In this document: in pieces, positions 51,860-61,365 of the stretch
Position numbering within the stretch: position 1 is the first letter of the stretch
Layout of the letters: each line of letters starts with the position of its first letter
Source: Rhodocytophaga rosea
GTDB taxonomy: Bacteria > Bacteroidota > Bacteroidia > Cytophagales > 172606-1
Assembly (NCBI RefSeq): GCF_010119975.1
Contig: NZ_CP048222.1
Location: 7,974,501 to 8,038,500, forward strand
DNA length: 64,000 bases
Direction: 5' to 3'
Program-made: the position numbers and the translations under genes
Notes under the pieces: model-generated
What the model saw: only the letters and a program-made list of their open reading frames with translations
What the model was told of the DNA's origin: nothing
The model's database searches: none

Positions 51860-54844
51860 TTAAAAAGTTACGCCCAGGTGAAAGAAAATTCTTCTGGAAG
51901 AAGGAAAAGGCGTTACTTCTACGCCGGTAGAAATACCATTGTTCCCAAAATTAGATACTTCCGGATCGTAGCTATTGTAATCGGAGAACAGGAGAACATT
52001 ATTGGCGGATACACCCAGGCGGATACCTTCTATGGCTTTCATAGAAATGTTTTTAGTAACAGCACTGGGAACATTATAATACAGCGCTACCTCACGTAGT
52101 TTTACATAACTTGAATTTTGCACCCATACCCTGGTATCAGCGCCTAAAGCATTTGTCCTTTCTACGCCATTGGGTATGCCATTGCCATTTTCATCATTAT
52201 CATAGTCATAACTGGTCTGACCCAGATCGGTGAGCAGTTGCGTAAGATTAATATTCTGGCCGCCTTGTTTCCAGTGCCATAGCATCGAAAACTGGAAATT
52301 TTTCAGAAATACGATATCATTATAAAAAGACACCTGAAATTTCGGCGTAGCATCCCCGATCTGAGTAACTCCCTGGTCTGGCACTAATCCTACAATTTGT
52401 GTAGCTGATTTTCCTTGTTCGAGCCTGAAAGATCCTAGTGCGTTAGAAAATCCGCCCAGATTAAATGGCTCTACATCCAGGCGGGTGATTTCTGACTTGT
52501 TGAGCCAGAAATTGGTTTTGGTGTTCCACCGGATAACATCGTTATTTATCGGAGCTACCCCAAGCGAAAGTTCTACACCTCTGTTTCGGAGTGTACCCAC
52601 ATTTGCATATTGATTGGTGAAGCCGCTAGAGGTAGGTACATTCGCCAGCAGGATCAGGTCGTCGACGGTTTTAATATAATAGGTAGCCTCCAGGGAAACT
52701 TTACTATCAAATAATCCGATGTCAATCCCTGTTTCTAATTCTTTGGAACGTTCAGGCAAAATGTTTGCACTTCCCTGAGTAGTTCCAATAACTAATCCCG
52801 TCTGGCCAGAAGTGTTGCCGGGAACCATTATTGTAAATTTAGGCGCCTGCAAGGATATAGGGTTGGCGCTGGGTATACCTCCGGATTCTCCATAGGCAGC
52901 TCTTAATTTTACCTGATTAATGGTTTCTGATTTCCAGAAATCAAAATTAGCCAGGTTTACTGCCAGAGAAACTTTGGGGAAAGCAAACAACTGGTTGGGA
53001 TCGCCGATCATATTCGACTTATCGAACCGGATGCCTGCCGTTGCAATAATTTTATCCTGAAAGTTCGCTTCCTGCTGAAATACATAGCCAAAATCCTGGT
53101 TTTCCAGGGAACGGTTAAATACCTGGGTAGCGCCAGCCTGTTCCAGGTTTTGCTGTCCGGGAATAAGCTGAGTAGCAAATGTATTCACCCGGTCGTTACG
53201 GAAAGACAAACGGGTTACGCCCAGTTGAGAGTTGAGGTCAATGCCTGCGAGGGAAGTATTGAAAAGCAGGAATGCAGAAGCATTGGTATTGAACGCTAAT
53301 CCACTTCCTTTGGAATACAAACCATTGGTGGCAGTAAGCCCTGCCTGCTGCCATTGCAGGGATTCCGGGAAATACAAGGTGGAAGCCAGGTTATAATAAT
53401 CAAAGCCGCCCCGTAATAGTAGGCGCAACAAAGAATTATTTCTGCGCAACAGATTCACATTCAGGCTACCTCCGCCCAGAAAGCGGTTGGTTTCCTCATT
53501 AATGGTGGACAAATCGCGGGTTTGTAAAAAGTTGGAAGATGCATACGGATTATTGGGGTAAACGCCTCTTTCATCTGGAAACAGATTTGCCCAGGGCACG
53601 GTAGAACTCAAAGCAACGCCATAGGAAATACCTGCATTGTCATTATTGGTAACACCTCTATCGGCAGAAGAATTAATGTAGTTAGTATTGATAGAGAAAT
53701 CAAAGATATCTGAAATTTTGTGGTCAATATTTGCCCGGATCGTTTTTCTTTTAAAGCCTGTATTTTTAATAATCCCTTCTTCATCCTGCAACGTCCCCGA
53801 AATAAAGAACTTTGTTTTTTCTGTACCGCCCGATACACTGATCCGGCTGTTGATTAGCAGTCCTTTTTCGCCATACAATTCTTTTTCATAATCAATTAAC
53901 CTGCCAGCACTTCTGGCTGCCTGGTATCTGGCCACTTCGGCTTCATTAAATCCGGCTAATACACGCTCATCGGTATAATTGCGCATACCTAGCAAATGCA
54001 AGGCAGAAGCAAAACCTATGTCCTGGTTAAACGAAATATTAGTTTTACCTTCCCGGCCTCGCTTGGTCGTAATAATAACCACCCCTGCATTGGCTCTGGC
54101 TCCGTAAATGGCGGCTGCCGAAGGACCTTTTAATACTTCAATGTTTTCGATGTCGGACGGATTCAGATCAGCAATCCGGTTGGCTGGATTATCCTGTGTT
54201 GAAGTCGCCCCTGTTGCCCTGGAAGCGGCTGTAACCACATTAATTCCTGAAGAAATAGCCGAATTATCCATATATACACCATCTACAATGTATAAAGGCT
54301 CCGACGAACCAATAATCGTACTGATCCCTCTTAGTTTCATGGATATACCACCGCCTGGCGCACCAGAGTTCGCGACAATATTTGCCCCGGTCAGTTTGCC
54401 ATACAAGGCACCATCCAGGGTTTGCGGATTGGTAGTTCCTGTCAGTTCCCTCGCTGAAACAGTGGATACGGCATTACCCAGGTTTGATCTCTTCACCGAA
54501 GACGCCAGTCCGGATACAACTACTTCTTCCAGTCTGGTAACGTCTTCTTCCAGTTGAATAGCAAGTGCCCCAGAATTGTTATTTACCGGTACTTCCTGAG
54601 ACAGATAACCTACATAACTTATGGAGAGGGTAGCAGACTGGGTAGGTACAGTAATACTAAAATTTCCGTCCGTATTGGTGACTGTACCAGTAGTGGTTCC
54701 CTTTACCAGAATGGTAGCTCCAATGATAGGCTCCTTCGTCCTTTGGTCGCTTATTTTACCGGTTGCTGTGAACTGGGCCATTGCTGTAACTGGTAGCAGT
54801 AAAAGCAGCAGCAACCATTTGAAATGATGTAAGCTTTTTTTCAT
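51860..54844 (-). CDS. SusC/RagA-family TonB-linked outer-membrane transporter
   Basis: The 994-residue protein has a Sec signal (LLLLPVTAMAQ), an N-terminal carboxypeptidase-D-like domain (ATGKISDQRTKEPIIGATIL, about residues 24-95), a TonB-box/plug start (LEEVVVSGLASSVKRSNLG), the plug with LRGISTIIGSSEPLYIVDGV and NIEVLKGPSAAAIYGARANA, and a large barrel ending RRIFFHLGVTF. It pairs with the SusD-like protein downstream. No anti-sigma/ECF sigma pair lies next to it, so control is by other means. Glycan use is inferred from neighbours. Confidence 0.94.
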   Translation of the reverse strand: MKKSLHHFKWLLLLLLLPVTAMAQFTATGKISDQRTKEPIIGATILVKGTTTGTVTNTDGNFSITVPTQSATLSISYVGYLSQEVPVNNNSGALAIQLEEDVTRLEEVVVSGLASSVKRSNLGNAVSTVSARELTGTTNPQTLDGALYGKLTGANIVANSGAPGGGISMKLRGISTIIGSSEPLYIVDGVYMDNSAISSGINVVTAASRATGATSTQDNPANRIADLNPSDIENIEVLKGPSAAAIYGARANAGVVIITTKRGREGKTNISFNQDIGFASALHLLGMRNYTDERVLAGFNEAEVARYQAARSAGRLIDYEKELYGEKGLLINSRISVSGGTEKTKFFISGTLQDEEGIIKNTGFKRKTIRANIDHKISDIFDFSINTNYINSSADRGVTNNDNAGISYGVALSSTVPWANLFPDERGVYPNNPYASSNFLQTRDLSTINEETNRFLGGGSLNVNLLRRNNSLLRLLLRGGFDYYNLASTLYFPESLQWQQAGLTATNGLYSKGSGLAFNTNASAFLLFNTSLAGIDLNSQLGVTRLSFRNDRVNTFATQLIPGQQNLEQAGATQVFNRSLENQDFGYVFQQEANFQDKIIATAGIRFDKSNMIGDPNQLFAFPKVSLAVNLANFDFWKSETINQVKLRAAYGESGGIPSANPISLQAPKFTIMVPGNTSGQTGLVIGTTQGSANILPERSKELETGIDIGLFDSKVSLEATYYIKTVDDLILLANVPTSSGFTNQYANVGTLRNRGVELSLGVAPINNDVIRWNTKTNFWLNKSEITRLDVEPFNLGGFSNALGSFRLEQGKSATQIVGLVPDQGVTQIGDATPKFQVSFYNDIVFLKNFQFSMLWHWKQGGQNINLTQLLTDLGQTSYDYDNDENGNGIPNGVERTNALGADTRVWVQNSSYVKLREVALYYNVPSAVTKNISMKAIEGIRLGVSANNVLLFSDYNSYDPEVSNFGNNGISTGVEVTPFPSSRRIFFHLGVTF

Positions 54845-55228
54845 ATAGTTTTTTAGTTGGTTGTGATAATTATGGTAAACATACTGATTATCCTAAAATA
54901 ATTCTAAATATTAGCGATATAGTATAATTTATTTATAAGCTCATTTACATTCTTCCTAGCTTATTTTCTTTTATCCCGAATGTTTTTGCTCTGGTAGCGC
55001 CTAAACTTCTGCAATGAAAAAATAAGATATTATCCGGCTATACCCGGTACAAGTGAAAACAGTCAATAGCGTTTCATGCTATTAGTTGCCTGAGTAGCTT
55101 TTAAACAAAAAGAGCGAACAACTTAAAATTGTTCGCTCTTTTTGTTTTATTATTTGAGGTGCAATCAAGCAGAAATAGTCAATATCAACCAGGTAAGCAA
55201 TGTAACAGTATTTGGTATCTAAGAAGTG
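54845..55228. other. Intergenic region upstream of susC
   Basis: The region holds a strong hairpin at 55107-55143 that ends the upstream minus-strand operon, then about 260 bp that must carry the susC promoter. I see no TAnnTTTG box or operator dyad with confidence. Confidence 0.5.
55107..55143 (-). terminator. Rho-independent terminator of the amidohydrolase/aminosugar operon
   Basis: The arms AAAAAGAGCGAACAA (55107-55121) and TTGTTCGCTCTTTTT (55129-55143) with a 7-nt loop form a 15-bp stem with flanking A/T tracts. It lies 86 bp after the amidohydrolase stop and is symmetric, so it may also work in the plus direction. Confidence 0.85.
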
Positions 55229-56383
55229 CTAAAGTGTAGTATTCTTTTGTAAGCCTGGAATCCATTTCTCAGCATTTGTACGGTAGATTTTATCTATTAC
55301 CTCTTTAGGTAAATGTAATCCCTTGAATTCCTTTTCAGTATTGGCATTTGTTAATGATTCATTGGTTGCAAAAAACTTCCAGTCGTTATACCAGGTTTCA
55401 TGTGTCCCTTTTTTTACATCTTCAGATTTTTCGTCTGAATTAATTACGAAATCGGTCGCATACAGAATCCGGTCCTGGTATTTGATGAAAAAATCATGCA
55501 CTTTCTGCCAGTCTTTTTCGGCCTGGTTGTGCAAATGCGGAATCCGGGCAGCCATATCTACAGCAAGGTTCGGATAGGTATCCAGACGTTTGGCGATCTC
55601 AGCTACATCCCATTCCAGGCTGGCTAAATGCACACTTACGACCCGGAGATCCGGATGTTTTTTGAGCATATTATCCCGGGCATTGATCTGGTCGTCATAG
55701 GATGGATATTCTGGGTGCAGGTACATATGGTACTGCGGATGTTCCTTAAAATAACTTTTATCGCCTTCTACTGTCATTTGCTCGATAGGCAGCCAGCAAT
55801 TTTTAGGTTCTCCCTGGTGGCTCAATAGGGTAATATTATTTTTAGCAATGAAGTTCAGAATGGTATCCAGCCTGGGATCATCGATCATAACAAATTTTCC
55901 GTTTTTATCCCGCAGTTCCATGCCAATGTTTTTCCATACTTTTACGCCGATTGCTCCTTTTTCAAAAGCATCTTTCAGGTGAGCTAATGTTTTTTCCTGC
56001 CACCTGGGATCATTCCAGTTTCTTACAGTAAAAGAAGTCGCCACTGAAGTTCGTTCCGGAAAAGCCTCCAGATGCTTAAAGGCGGTGGCTTGCTGTTGTG
56101 CCACCGTAGGAGAAGCGGAACCATCTACACTGATATCGAGCAAACGGAAATTATCTTCCCTGGCTTGTTGTAAAAAGGAAGTATCTAATGTCCGGATGTG
56201 AACATGTGTATCAATTTTCTTAACCGTTTTAAAATCCTCCAGGGAATAATATTCTTCGGTAGGAGATTGGGTAGAATCAGTGGTACTTGCCTCAGAGTCT
56301 GTTTTGTTTTTTTCTGAGCAGGCTTGACCTAATAAGAGTGCAGTGAAAGTAAGTATGCGGAGATAGGGATTTAGGTTAGTCAT
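55229..56383 (-). CDS. Amidohydrolase-fold lipoprotein (metal-dependent TIM-barrel hydrolase)
   Basis: The 384-residue lipoprotein (signal ending LLGQAC) carries the amidohydrolase metal motif IDTHVHIRTLD, the later GVKVWKNIG with the barrel Lys, LLSHQGEP, RVVSVHLASLEWD and the last ligand in ILYATDFVINSDEKSED. The pattern matches amidohydrolase-2 (decarboxylase/lactonase type) more than urease-type. As a lipoprotein it acts in the periplasm or outside. It is the last gene of the minus-strand operon, 58 bp after the DUF4303-like gene. Confidence 0.85.
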   Translation of the reverse strand: MTNLNPYLRILTFTALLLGQACSEKNKTDSEASTTDSTQSPTEEYYSLEDFKTVKKIDTHVHIRTLDTSFLQQAREDNFRLLDISVDGSASPTVAQQQATAFKHLEAFPERTSVATSFTVRNWNDPRWQEKTLAHLKDAFEKGAIGVKVWKNIGMELRDKNGKFVMIDDPRLDTILNFIAKNNITLLSHQGEPKNCWLPIEQMTVEGDKSYFKEHPQYHMYLHPEYPSYDDQINARDNMLKKHPDLRVVSVHLASLEWDVAEIAKRLDTYPNLAVDMAARIPHLHNQAEKDWQKVHDFFIKYQDRILYATDFVINSDEKSEDVKKGTHETWYNDWKFFATNESLTNANTEKEFKGLHLPKEVIDKIYRTNAEKWIPGLQKNTTL

Positions 56384-56441
56384 TGGAGTAATTTGTTAAT
56401 CATAAAAGTTCATAAGCTATTTTAGTATCTATATTTAGCAA

Positions 56442-56963
56442 CTAATCTACTCTCCAGGTAAATTCATACCAATCCTGCCTACCATTCACTGCTAATTCAA
56501 AGTCCGCATGAATATTCAATTGTTTAATCTTTACAAACGCATACTCCCCAATTTCTTTTAACTCATGTTCTAAAATATCCCAGCATTCTCCATCAGTTTC
56601 ACTTTCCCAATTTATCTGAAACGATTTATTATCGAGTTCCACATAATCTCTCAGTTCAAAATCAGCTGGATTGGTATTCCTTCCTTCTTCGGGTAAGTAT
56701 AGTTGTGCCTGGTCAATATTACCTTCATTTAGTAATCTCTCATAATGCTTTTTGTTCCACTCATTACTTTTAGCTACTTTTTGTATTGAACTTTCTTCGC
56801 TATCAAAATTAACTGCACTTGCCGCAGATTCTGCATCTGTCCAGATACTGGCCGTATAAATAATATAGCTTGGATGTTCTGTCTTGATTTTTAATATTGC
56901 CTCATCTACAAGTTGTCTCATTTCTGATCTGTAGATCTCTTTATCGAAAGGGGTATTGCTCAT
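56442..56963 (-). CDS. DUF4303-like protein
   Basis: The 173-residue soluble protein starts FDKEIYRSEMRQLVDEAILK, then has YIIYTASIWTDAESAASAVN, HYERLLNEGNIDQAQ, FQINWESETDGECWDILEHE and NGRQDWYEFTWRVD. The pattern recalls DUF4303, often in polymorphic-toxin immunity neighbourhoods, but no toxin is seen here and the operon is metabolic. It lies 21 bp after the aldolase gene. Function unknown. Confidence 0.6.
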   Translation of the reverse strand: MSNTPFDKEIYRSEMRQLVDEAILKIKTEHPSYIIYTASIWTDAESAASAVNFDSEESSIQKVAKSNEWNKKHYERLLNEGNIDQAQLYLPEEGRNTNPADFELRDYVELDNKSFQINWESETDGECWDILEHELKEIGEYAFVKIKQLNIHADFELAVNGRQDWYEFTWRVD

Positions 56964-56984
56964 AACTCATATAATCCTAGAAAT

Positions 56985-58058
56985 TTACAATGCTCTGGCT
57001 TCCTGTGTGATGTGTTCTTTTACAAAAGCATCATCGTTCAGATGCGGATACATGGCATAGACCCGGTCTATTTCTTCTAATTGTCCGGGAGATAATTCTT
57101 CGGCTGGGTTCAAACACCACCTGCCAGTTAACAAGCCTTGTCTGCGCAGTATTTCATGAATGCCAGGAATGCAGCCATGAAAATCATGTGCCGGGTCAAA
57201 CATAGCAGCATTTACATCCGTAATTTCTATGCCTCTGGTCAGGAGTTCTTCCATTCTGGTATATCCATTTTTCTTGCAATGTTTAATCTCATCCAGGAGT
57301 TCGACCGCTTTTTTGGTCCATATCGCCCAATGACCTAGCAAACCGCCGACAAAGGTTTTTTCTATTTTTTTACCATCAATTGTAAACCGGTAGGTAGTCA
57401 GGAGGTCGGCAACAATATTATCGTCGTTTCCAGTATAAAGCGCAATTTCGTCCCGACGGCTGGAGGCACACACCGCCCGGACAACATCCAGGGTTTGATA
57501 GCGGTTAAAGGATGCAACTTTTATCGCATGAATATTCGGAATATCAGCAAATTCTTTCCAGAAATCATACGAGAATATTCTGCCACCCACAGAGGGTTGC
57601 AGGTAAAAGCCGAATACCGGAATAATATCAGCAACTGCTTTCACCCGGTCCAGAACCTGTTTTTCGGTCCAGTCTTTCAATCCGCCCATACTGAGCAGAC
57701 CCAGGTCATATCCATGTGTTAAAGCTATTTCTGCTTCGGCTAATGCCTGTTGTGTTGGACCAACAATTCCTGCGACTTTGATGAATGGACGTTTCAAACC
57801 GGCATCTGCTATTTCTTCGGCAGCTAACTTCAATACAGGTTCATATAGATTTATCTTCGGGTCTCTGATCTCAAACTGAGTCGTATGCACACCAACGGCT
57901 ACACCTCCGGCACCACTGGCCATATAATACCTGGTTAATCCTCGTTGCTGCCGCTCATCCAGTTTCCGGTTCTGATCCAATGCCAATGGATGCGCAGGAA
58001 TGACAGTTCCCTGGTGTAATAATGCTTTAATTGGTGCTTGTAATGCTGATGTTTTCAT
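56985..58058 (-). CDS. Dihydrodipicolinate synthase (DapA)-family aldolase
   Basis: The 357-residue TIM-barrel lyase has the family's start HQGTVIPAHPLALDQNRKLD, GAGGVAVGVHTTQFEI in place of the usual GTTGE, FGFYLQPSVGGR, and the Schiff-base Lys in IHAIKVASFNRY. It is longer than DapA (about 290 residues) by a C-terminal extension. DapA-family members cleave or form keto-sugar acids; given the operon, a sugar-acid or sialic-type aldolase is likelier than lysine synthesis. The exact substrate is unknown. Confidence 0.85.
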   Translation of the reverse strand: MKTSALQAPIKALLHQGTVIPAHPLALDQNRKLDERQQRGLTRYYMASGAGGVAVGVHTTQFEIRDPKINLYEPVLKLAAEEIADAGLKRPFIKVAGIVGPTQQALAEAEIALTHGYDLGLLSMGGLKDWTEKQVLDRVKAVADIIPVFGFYLQPSVGGRIFSYDFWKEFADIPNIHAIKVASFNRYQTLDVVRAVCASSRRDEIALYTGNDDNIVADLLTTYRFTIDGKKIEKTFVGGLLGHWAIWTKKAVELLDEIKHCKKNGYTRMEELLTRGIEITDVNAAMFDPAHDFHGCIPGIHEILRRQGLLTGRWCLNPAEELSPGQLEEIDRVYAMYPHLNDDAFVKEHITQEARAL

Positions 58059-58120
58059 AGATACTCAAATTTTCAAAACAGAAGTAGGGCCTCAATACCT
58101 TCTCGTAGCTCATTCATACA

Positions 58121-59137
58121 CTAAAACTGACCAGTCCTTTCCTGAAAGTGTGTCGGTTTGGCCAGGGTTTTTCCGCCTTCTTTTAGCCACATCACAGTTA
58201 GTTCTATCATTTGCTGAAGAGATACATTTGGGTACCCAAATAAACGATGCGCCTGTGAAGCATTATTCAAAAGCGCTGTCGGTTGCACTTCGTTTATGAA
58301 AACTGGTTTCTTTCCCAGTAATTTTCCAAACTGGGTAGCCAGCCATTGAATAGAAATGGTTTCAGGGCCGGTCACATTTAATAGTTTGGCAGGCACCTGG
58401 CAATGATGCAATGCCCTTATAGCTATTTCATTCGCATCTCCCTGCCAGATTACATTTACATTTCCAGTTGTGAGATCAATGGGTTTTTGTTCTTCCACTG
58501 ATCTGGCAATTTCCAGCAAAACGCCATATTTAAAATCGATGGCATAGTTGAGCCGGTAAAGTAAAGTTGGAATATTATACCTTGTAGAAAAATACTGAAA
58601 AATACGTTCCCTGCCCAGGCAGGATTGCCCGTATTCACCTACTGGCCCGGTAGGATGATCTTCTGAAGGACCTCCACTCTGAACTGGCATGAAAGGATAT
58701 ACATTACCCGTGGAGAAAGCGACAATGCGAGAAAGTTTGTATTTTTCAGCCACTCTGCCTGGTAAATAGGCATTCATCGCCCAGGTAAACGATTCTTTTC
58801 CGGTAGTTCCGAATTTGGTACCTGCCAGATACAAAACATTAGCCACCTCCGGTAATGATTGTAACTGATCATCATTCAAGAGATCTGCAGCAATGGTTTG
58901 AATACCATGGGCTTCCAGTTCAGTTTGTAATTCACGATCTGAAAACCTGGAAACGCCAATGATATTTTTTTTAATGCCAGCCTGTTTAATGGCTTGTTTA
59001 GCAAGTTTAGCCAGACTTGGCCCCATTTTTCCTCCCACTCCCAAAATGATAATATCTCCTTCCAGACGTTGTATGTCGGTGATTAAGGCATCCGAAGGTT
59101 TATAAAGCTCTCTTTCCAGTGTTTCTAATGAATTCAT
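58121..59137 (-). CDS. NAD-dependent epimerase/dehydratase
   Basis: The 338-residue extended short-chain dehydrogenase has the nucleotide-binding ILGVGGKMGPSLAKLAKQA near residue 31, NVLYLAGTKFGTTGKE and a substrate-side EYGQSCLGRERIFQYFS, where the catalytic Y-x-x-x-K of classic members reads YGQSC, so the Lys is not at the expected place. TLLYRLNYAIDFKYGVLLEI follows. A sugar or sugar-acid oxidation or epimerisation fits the operon. It lies 13 bp after the Nramp-like gene. Confidence 0.82.
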   Translation of the reverse strand: MNSLETLERELYKPSDALITDIQRLEGDIIILGVGGKMGPSLAKLAKQAIKQAGIKKNIIGVSRFSDRELQTELEAHGIQTIAADLLNDDQLQSLPEVANVLYLAGTKFGTTGKESFTWAMNAYLPGRVAEKYKLSRIVAFSTGNVYPFMPVQSGGPSEDHPTGPVGEYGQSCLGRERIFQYFSTRYNIPTLLYRLNYAIDFKYGVLLEIARSVEEQKPIDLTTGNVNVIWQGDANEIAIRALHHCQVPAKLLNVTGPETISIQWLATQFGKLLGKKPVFINEVQPTALLNNASQAHRLFGYPNVSLQQMIELTVMWLKEGGKTLAKPTHFQERTGQF

Positions 59138-59150
59138 TTTAAATAGCTAC

Positions 59151-60413
59151 TTATTTAAAGAACAATTCTTTTACATTGCTTATGGCCAGCAAAATAATCA
59201 GCAACAATCCTAACCCGGCCAGAATCTTAATAGCAGGAGAATTTTTGTAAGAACCCATAATCTGGCCATCATTGGCAACGGTATACATGGCAATGCCAAT
59301 AAAAGGAACCAGAAAAATGGTTACACTCTGCGCAAATACAATGAGTTCCAGGGGGAGTTTACCGAAGATAATAGCGATACTAGCTCCAATGATCATTACC
59401 AGGGCAATCAGCCCTTTTACTACTTTTGAATCCAATTTACTGCCATAACCCAGTGCATCACCCAGTAAAGAACCACCTACCGTAGCATTACCAACCAGAG
59501 AGGAAAAAGAAGCACCAAATAAGCCGGCCAGAAAAAGCGTAGATGCATATTTTCCGAAAAGTGGTTCTAAGGCTTTAGCCATGTCAGAAGCATTATTTAC
59601 CGGAATTTGTTTGGTATGCAAAACGGACGCAGCACAGATGAGTACAATGGCACTCATGATGCCTAATATCAAGATACCAGTAATGCTGTCATTGCGTTTT
59701 TCAACCTTTTCCGGATTGGCTTTCATTCTTTCCTGCACCAGGTAGGACTGGTAAAAAGCGCCTACAATTGAAAAACAGGATGCCATAAAGGCAATCACCA
59801 GTCCGAAAGAACCCTCCGGAATAGCAGGTATAAATCCTGTGACTACCTGGGAAAAATCAGGTTTGGCCAGAAACAGTGTAGTAATAAAAGCAAACAGCAT
59901 CAAGCCTACCAGGAAAATCATCAGCTTTTCGAGTACTTTGTAAAACCCCCTGAAAAAAAGTAAAACAATACCAATCACATTAAAAGCAATGATCCAAACC
60001 ACCGGAGAAGTATTATTGGTTTCTGCAATGGAGATGCCTACGCCAATTGAATTTCCTGCCTGAAAAGAAGTGGTAACAAAGAATACACCTAAGCCTATGG
60101 CAATAGCTGCCGTTTTTCCCCATTTCTGACGGATGGTACTCAGCAGGGTTTGCCTGGTAGCCATTCCAATTCTTGCTCCCATCGCAGTGAAAATGGCCAT
60201 AAAGAATATAGCTACCGCAACTATCCATAACAGGCTGTAGCCATATACAGCACCCAGTTTAGAAGTAATGGTCATTTTGCTGGGGCCAAATACTAAAGCT
60301 GCTGTAATAATACCTGGCCCCAGGGACAATAGCCATTTTTTTGCAGAAACAAATACACTATTTGAAGCCTGCGAGGAATCTACCACTGCCGGAGCAGAAC
60401 GTTCTGTTTTCAA
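59151..60413 (-). CDS. Nramp-fold transporter lacking the canonical metal-binding motifs
   Basis: The 420-residue protein has 11 or so helices and the Nramp helix-1 framework LGPGIITAALVFGPSKMTIT. Canonical Nramp proteins carry DPGN there; here it reads GPSK. Helix 6, canonically with MPH, reads CFSIVGAFYQSYLVQE. Thus Asp, Asn and Met/His metal ligands are all absent, as in some Nramp-related carriers for Mg2+ or unknown substrates. It lies in a sugar-type operon between a deaminase and an epimerase gene, so an organic substrate is possible; that is inference. Confidence 0.85.
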   Translation of the reverse strand: MKTERSAPAVVDSSQASNSVFVSAKKWLLSLGPGIITAALVFGPSKMTITSKLGAVYGYSLLWIVAVAIFFMAIFTAMGARIGMATRQTLLSTIRQKWGKTAAIAIGLGVFFVTTSFQAGNSIGVGISIAETNNTSPVVWIIAFNVIGIVLLFFRGFYKVLEKLMIFLVGLMLFAFITTLFLAKPDFSQVVTGFIPAIPEGSFGLVIAFMASCFSIVGAFYQSYLVQERMKANPEKVEKRNDSITGILILGIMSAIVLICAASVLHTKQIPVNNASDMAKALEPLFGKYASTLFLAGLFGASFSSLVGNATVGGSLLGDALGYGSKLDSKVVKGLIALVMIIGASIAIIFGKLPLELIVFAQSVTIFLVPFIGIAMYTVANDGQIMGSYKNSPAIKILAGLGLLLIILLAISNVKELFFK

Positions 60414-60449
60414 ATATTCAATTTTTACTGGTACACGATTTTTATCTGG

Positions 60450-61199
60450 TTATTTCACTTTGGATGCAGATAGAAGAGCAGCTGAAGCCGTATCCAGGAA
60501 AAACCTGCAATCCGGGTGTTGTTGTAAGATACTGGCCGGATCGGCATTGCTTACTGCTTGTTCCAGAGAATTTCTAACGGCTACCGCTTTCCGGCTGTCT
60601 GGCACCGAACAGATGATATGCTTTGATTTCATGATCTGTTTGATAGACATGCTGATCGCTTGCCTGGGCACATCATCCAGCGTAGGAAACCAGCCTTCGC
60701 CTAATTGCTGTTTGCGGCAGGGCTCATCCAATTCCACAACAATGTATGGTTCTTCTGTCTCGAAATCGGCCGGAGGATCATTAAAAGCCAGATGTCCGTT
60801 TTCACCAATTCCTACCAGCGCTACATCTACCGGATGCTGACGGATAATTTCTCCCAGTCGTTTACATTCTGCCATGGCATCATTCTCTCCATTAATAAGG
60901 TGAGCCGCTTGTAAAGAGGGAACTTTATCAATAAACCGTTCTTTCAGGTATTTCCGGAAACTGGCACCATGCGTAATAGGCAAACCAATGTATTCATCCA
61001 GGTGAAACATCACCACTTTGCTCCAATCTATATCTGGCTGAGTAATAAGTGTTTGTAAAGTTTCAAACTGGCTGGTACCGGTGGCTAGTATTATATTGGC
61101 TTTCCCTTTTTCTTTAATCGTATTCCGGATCAGTTCAGCAGCGGCAAGTCCTGCCTCCCGTCCTAATTCGGCTGGTGTATTTGCAATGTGAATATTCAT
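60450..61199 (-). CDS. Glucosamine/galactosamine-6-phosphate deaminase family (NagB/AgaI type)
   Basis: The 249 residues match the NagB family: [35 protein letters not shown] and [17 protein letters not shown], then [18 protein letters not shown]. The DEY and GxGxxGHxAFN blocks hold the catalytic Asp and His. NagB converts GlcN-6-P to Fru-6-P and ammonia; AgaI does the galactosamine analogue, and the difference cannot be read here. It lies 36 bp upstream of the Nramp-like gene on the same strand. Confidence 0.88.
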   Translation of the reverse strand: MNIHIANTPAELGREAGLAAAELIRNTIKEKGKANIILATGTSQFETLQTLITQPDIDWSKVVMFHLDEYIGLPITHGASFRKYLKERFIDKVPSLQAAHLINGENDAMAECKRLGEIIRQHPVDVALVGIGENGHLAFNDPPADFETEEPYIVVELDEPCRKQQLGEGWFPTLDDVPRQAISMSIKQIMKSKHIICSVPDSRKAVAVRNSLEQAVSNADPASILQQHPDCRFFLDTASAALLSASKVK

Positions 61200-61330
61200 A
61201 AATAAGTGGTTGTTCGTATTATATTTTATGCTGGATTGATAGTGAATGTTATTGGTAAATACATAGTCCGATTCAATTAAACTATTTATGCAGTAGTAGG
61301 TATCTGCTCATTTGTAAACTATGAATGTTT

Positions 61331-61363
61331 TACCAACAACTAACAACGAATAACTAACAACCA
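61331..61363 (+). repeat. Dispersed intergenic element, best copy
   Basis: The stretch contains ACTAACAACGAATAACTAAC followed by AACCATT, built on ACTAACAACGAAT with an added ACTAAC step. The same core occurs as an inverted pair at 42491-42637. A looser reversed copy lies at 61203-61220 in the same gap. Confidence 0.45.
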
Positions 61364-61365
61364 TT

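Noticed and set aside
56442-56963. Immunity protein of a polymorphic toxin system
   Set aside because: DUF4303-like proteins can be immunity factors, but no toxin, secretion or recombination-hotspot genes are present and the neighbours are metabolic.
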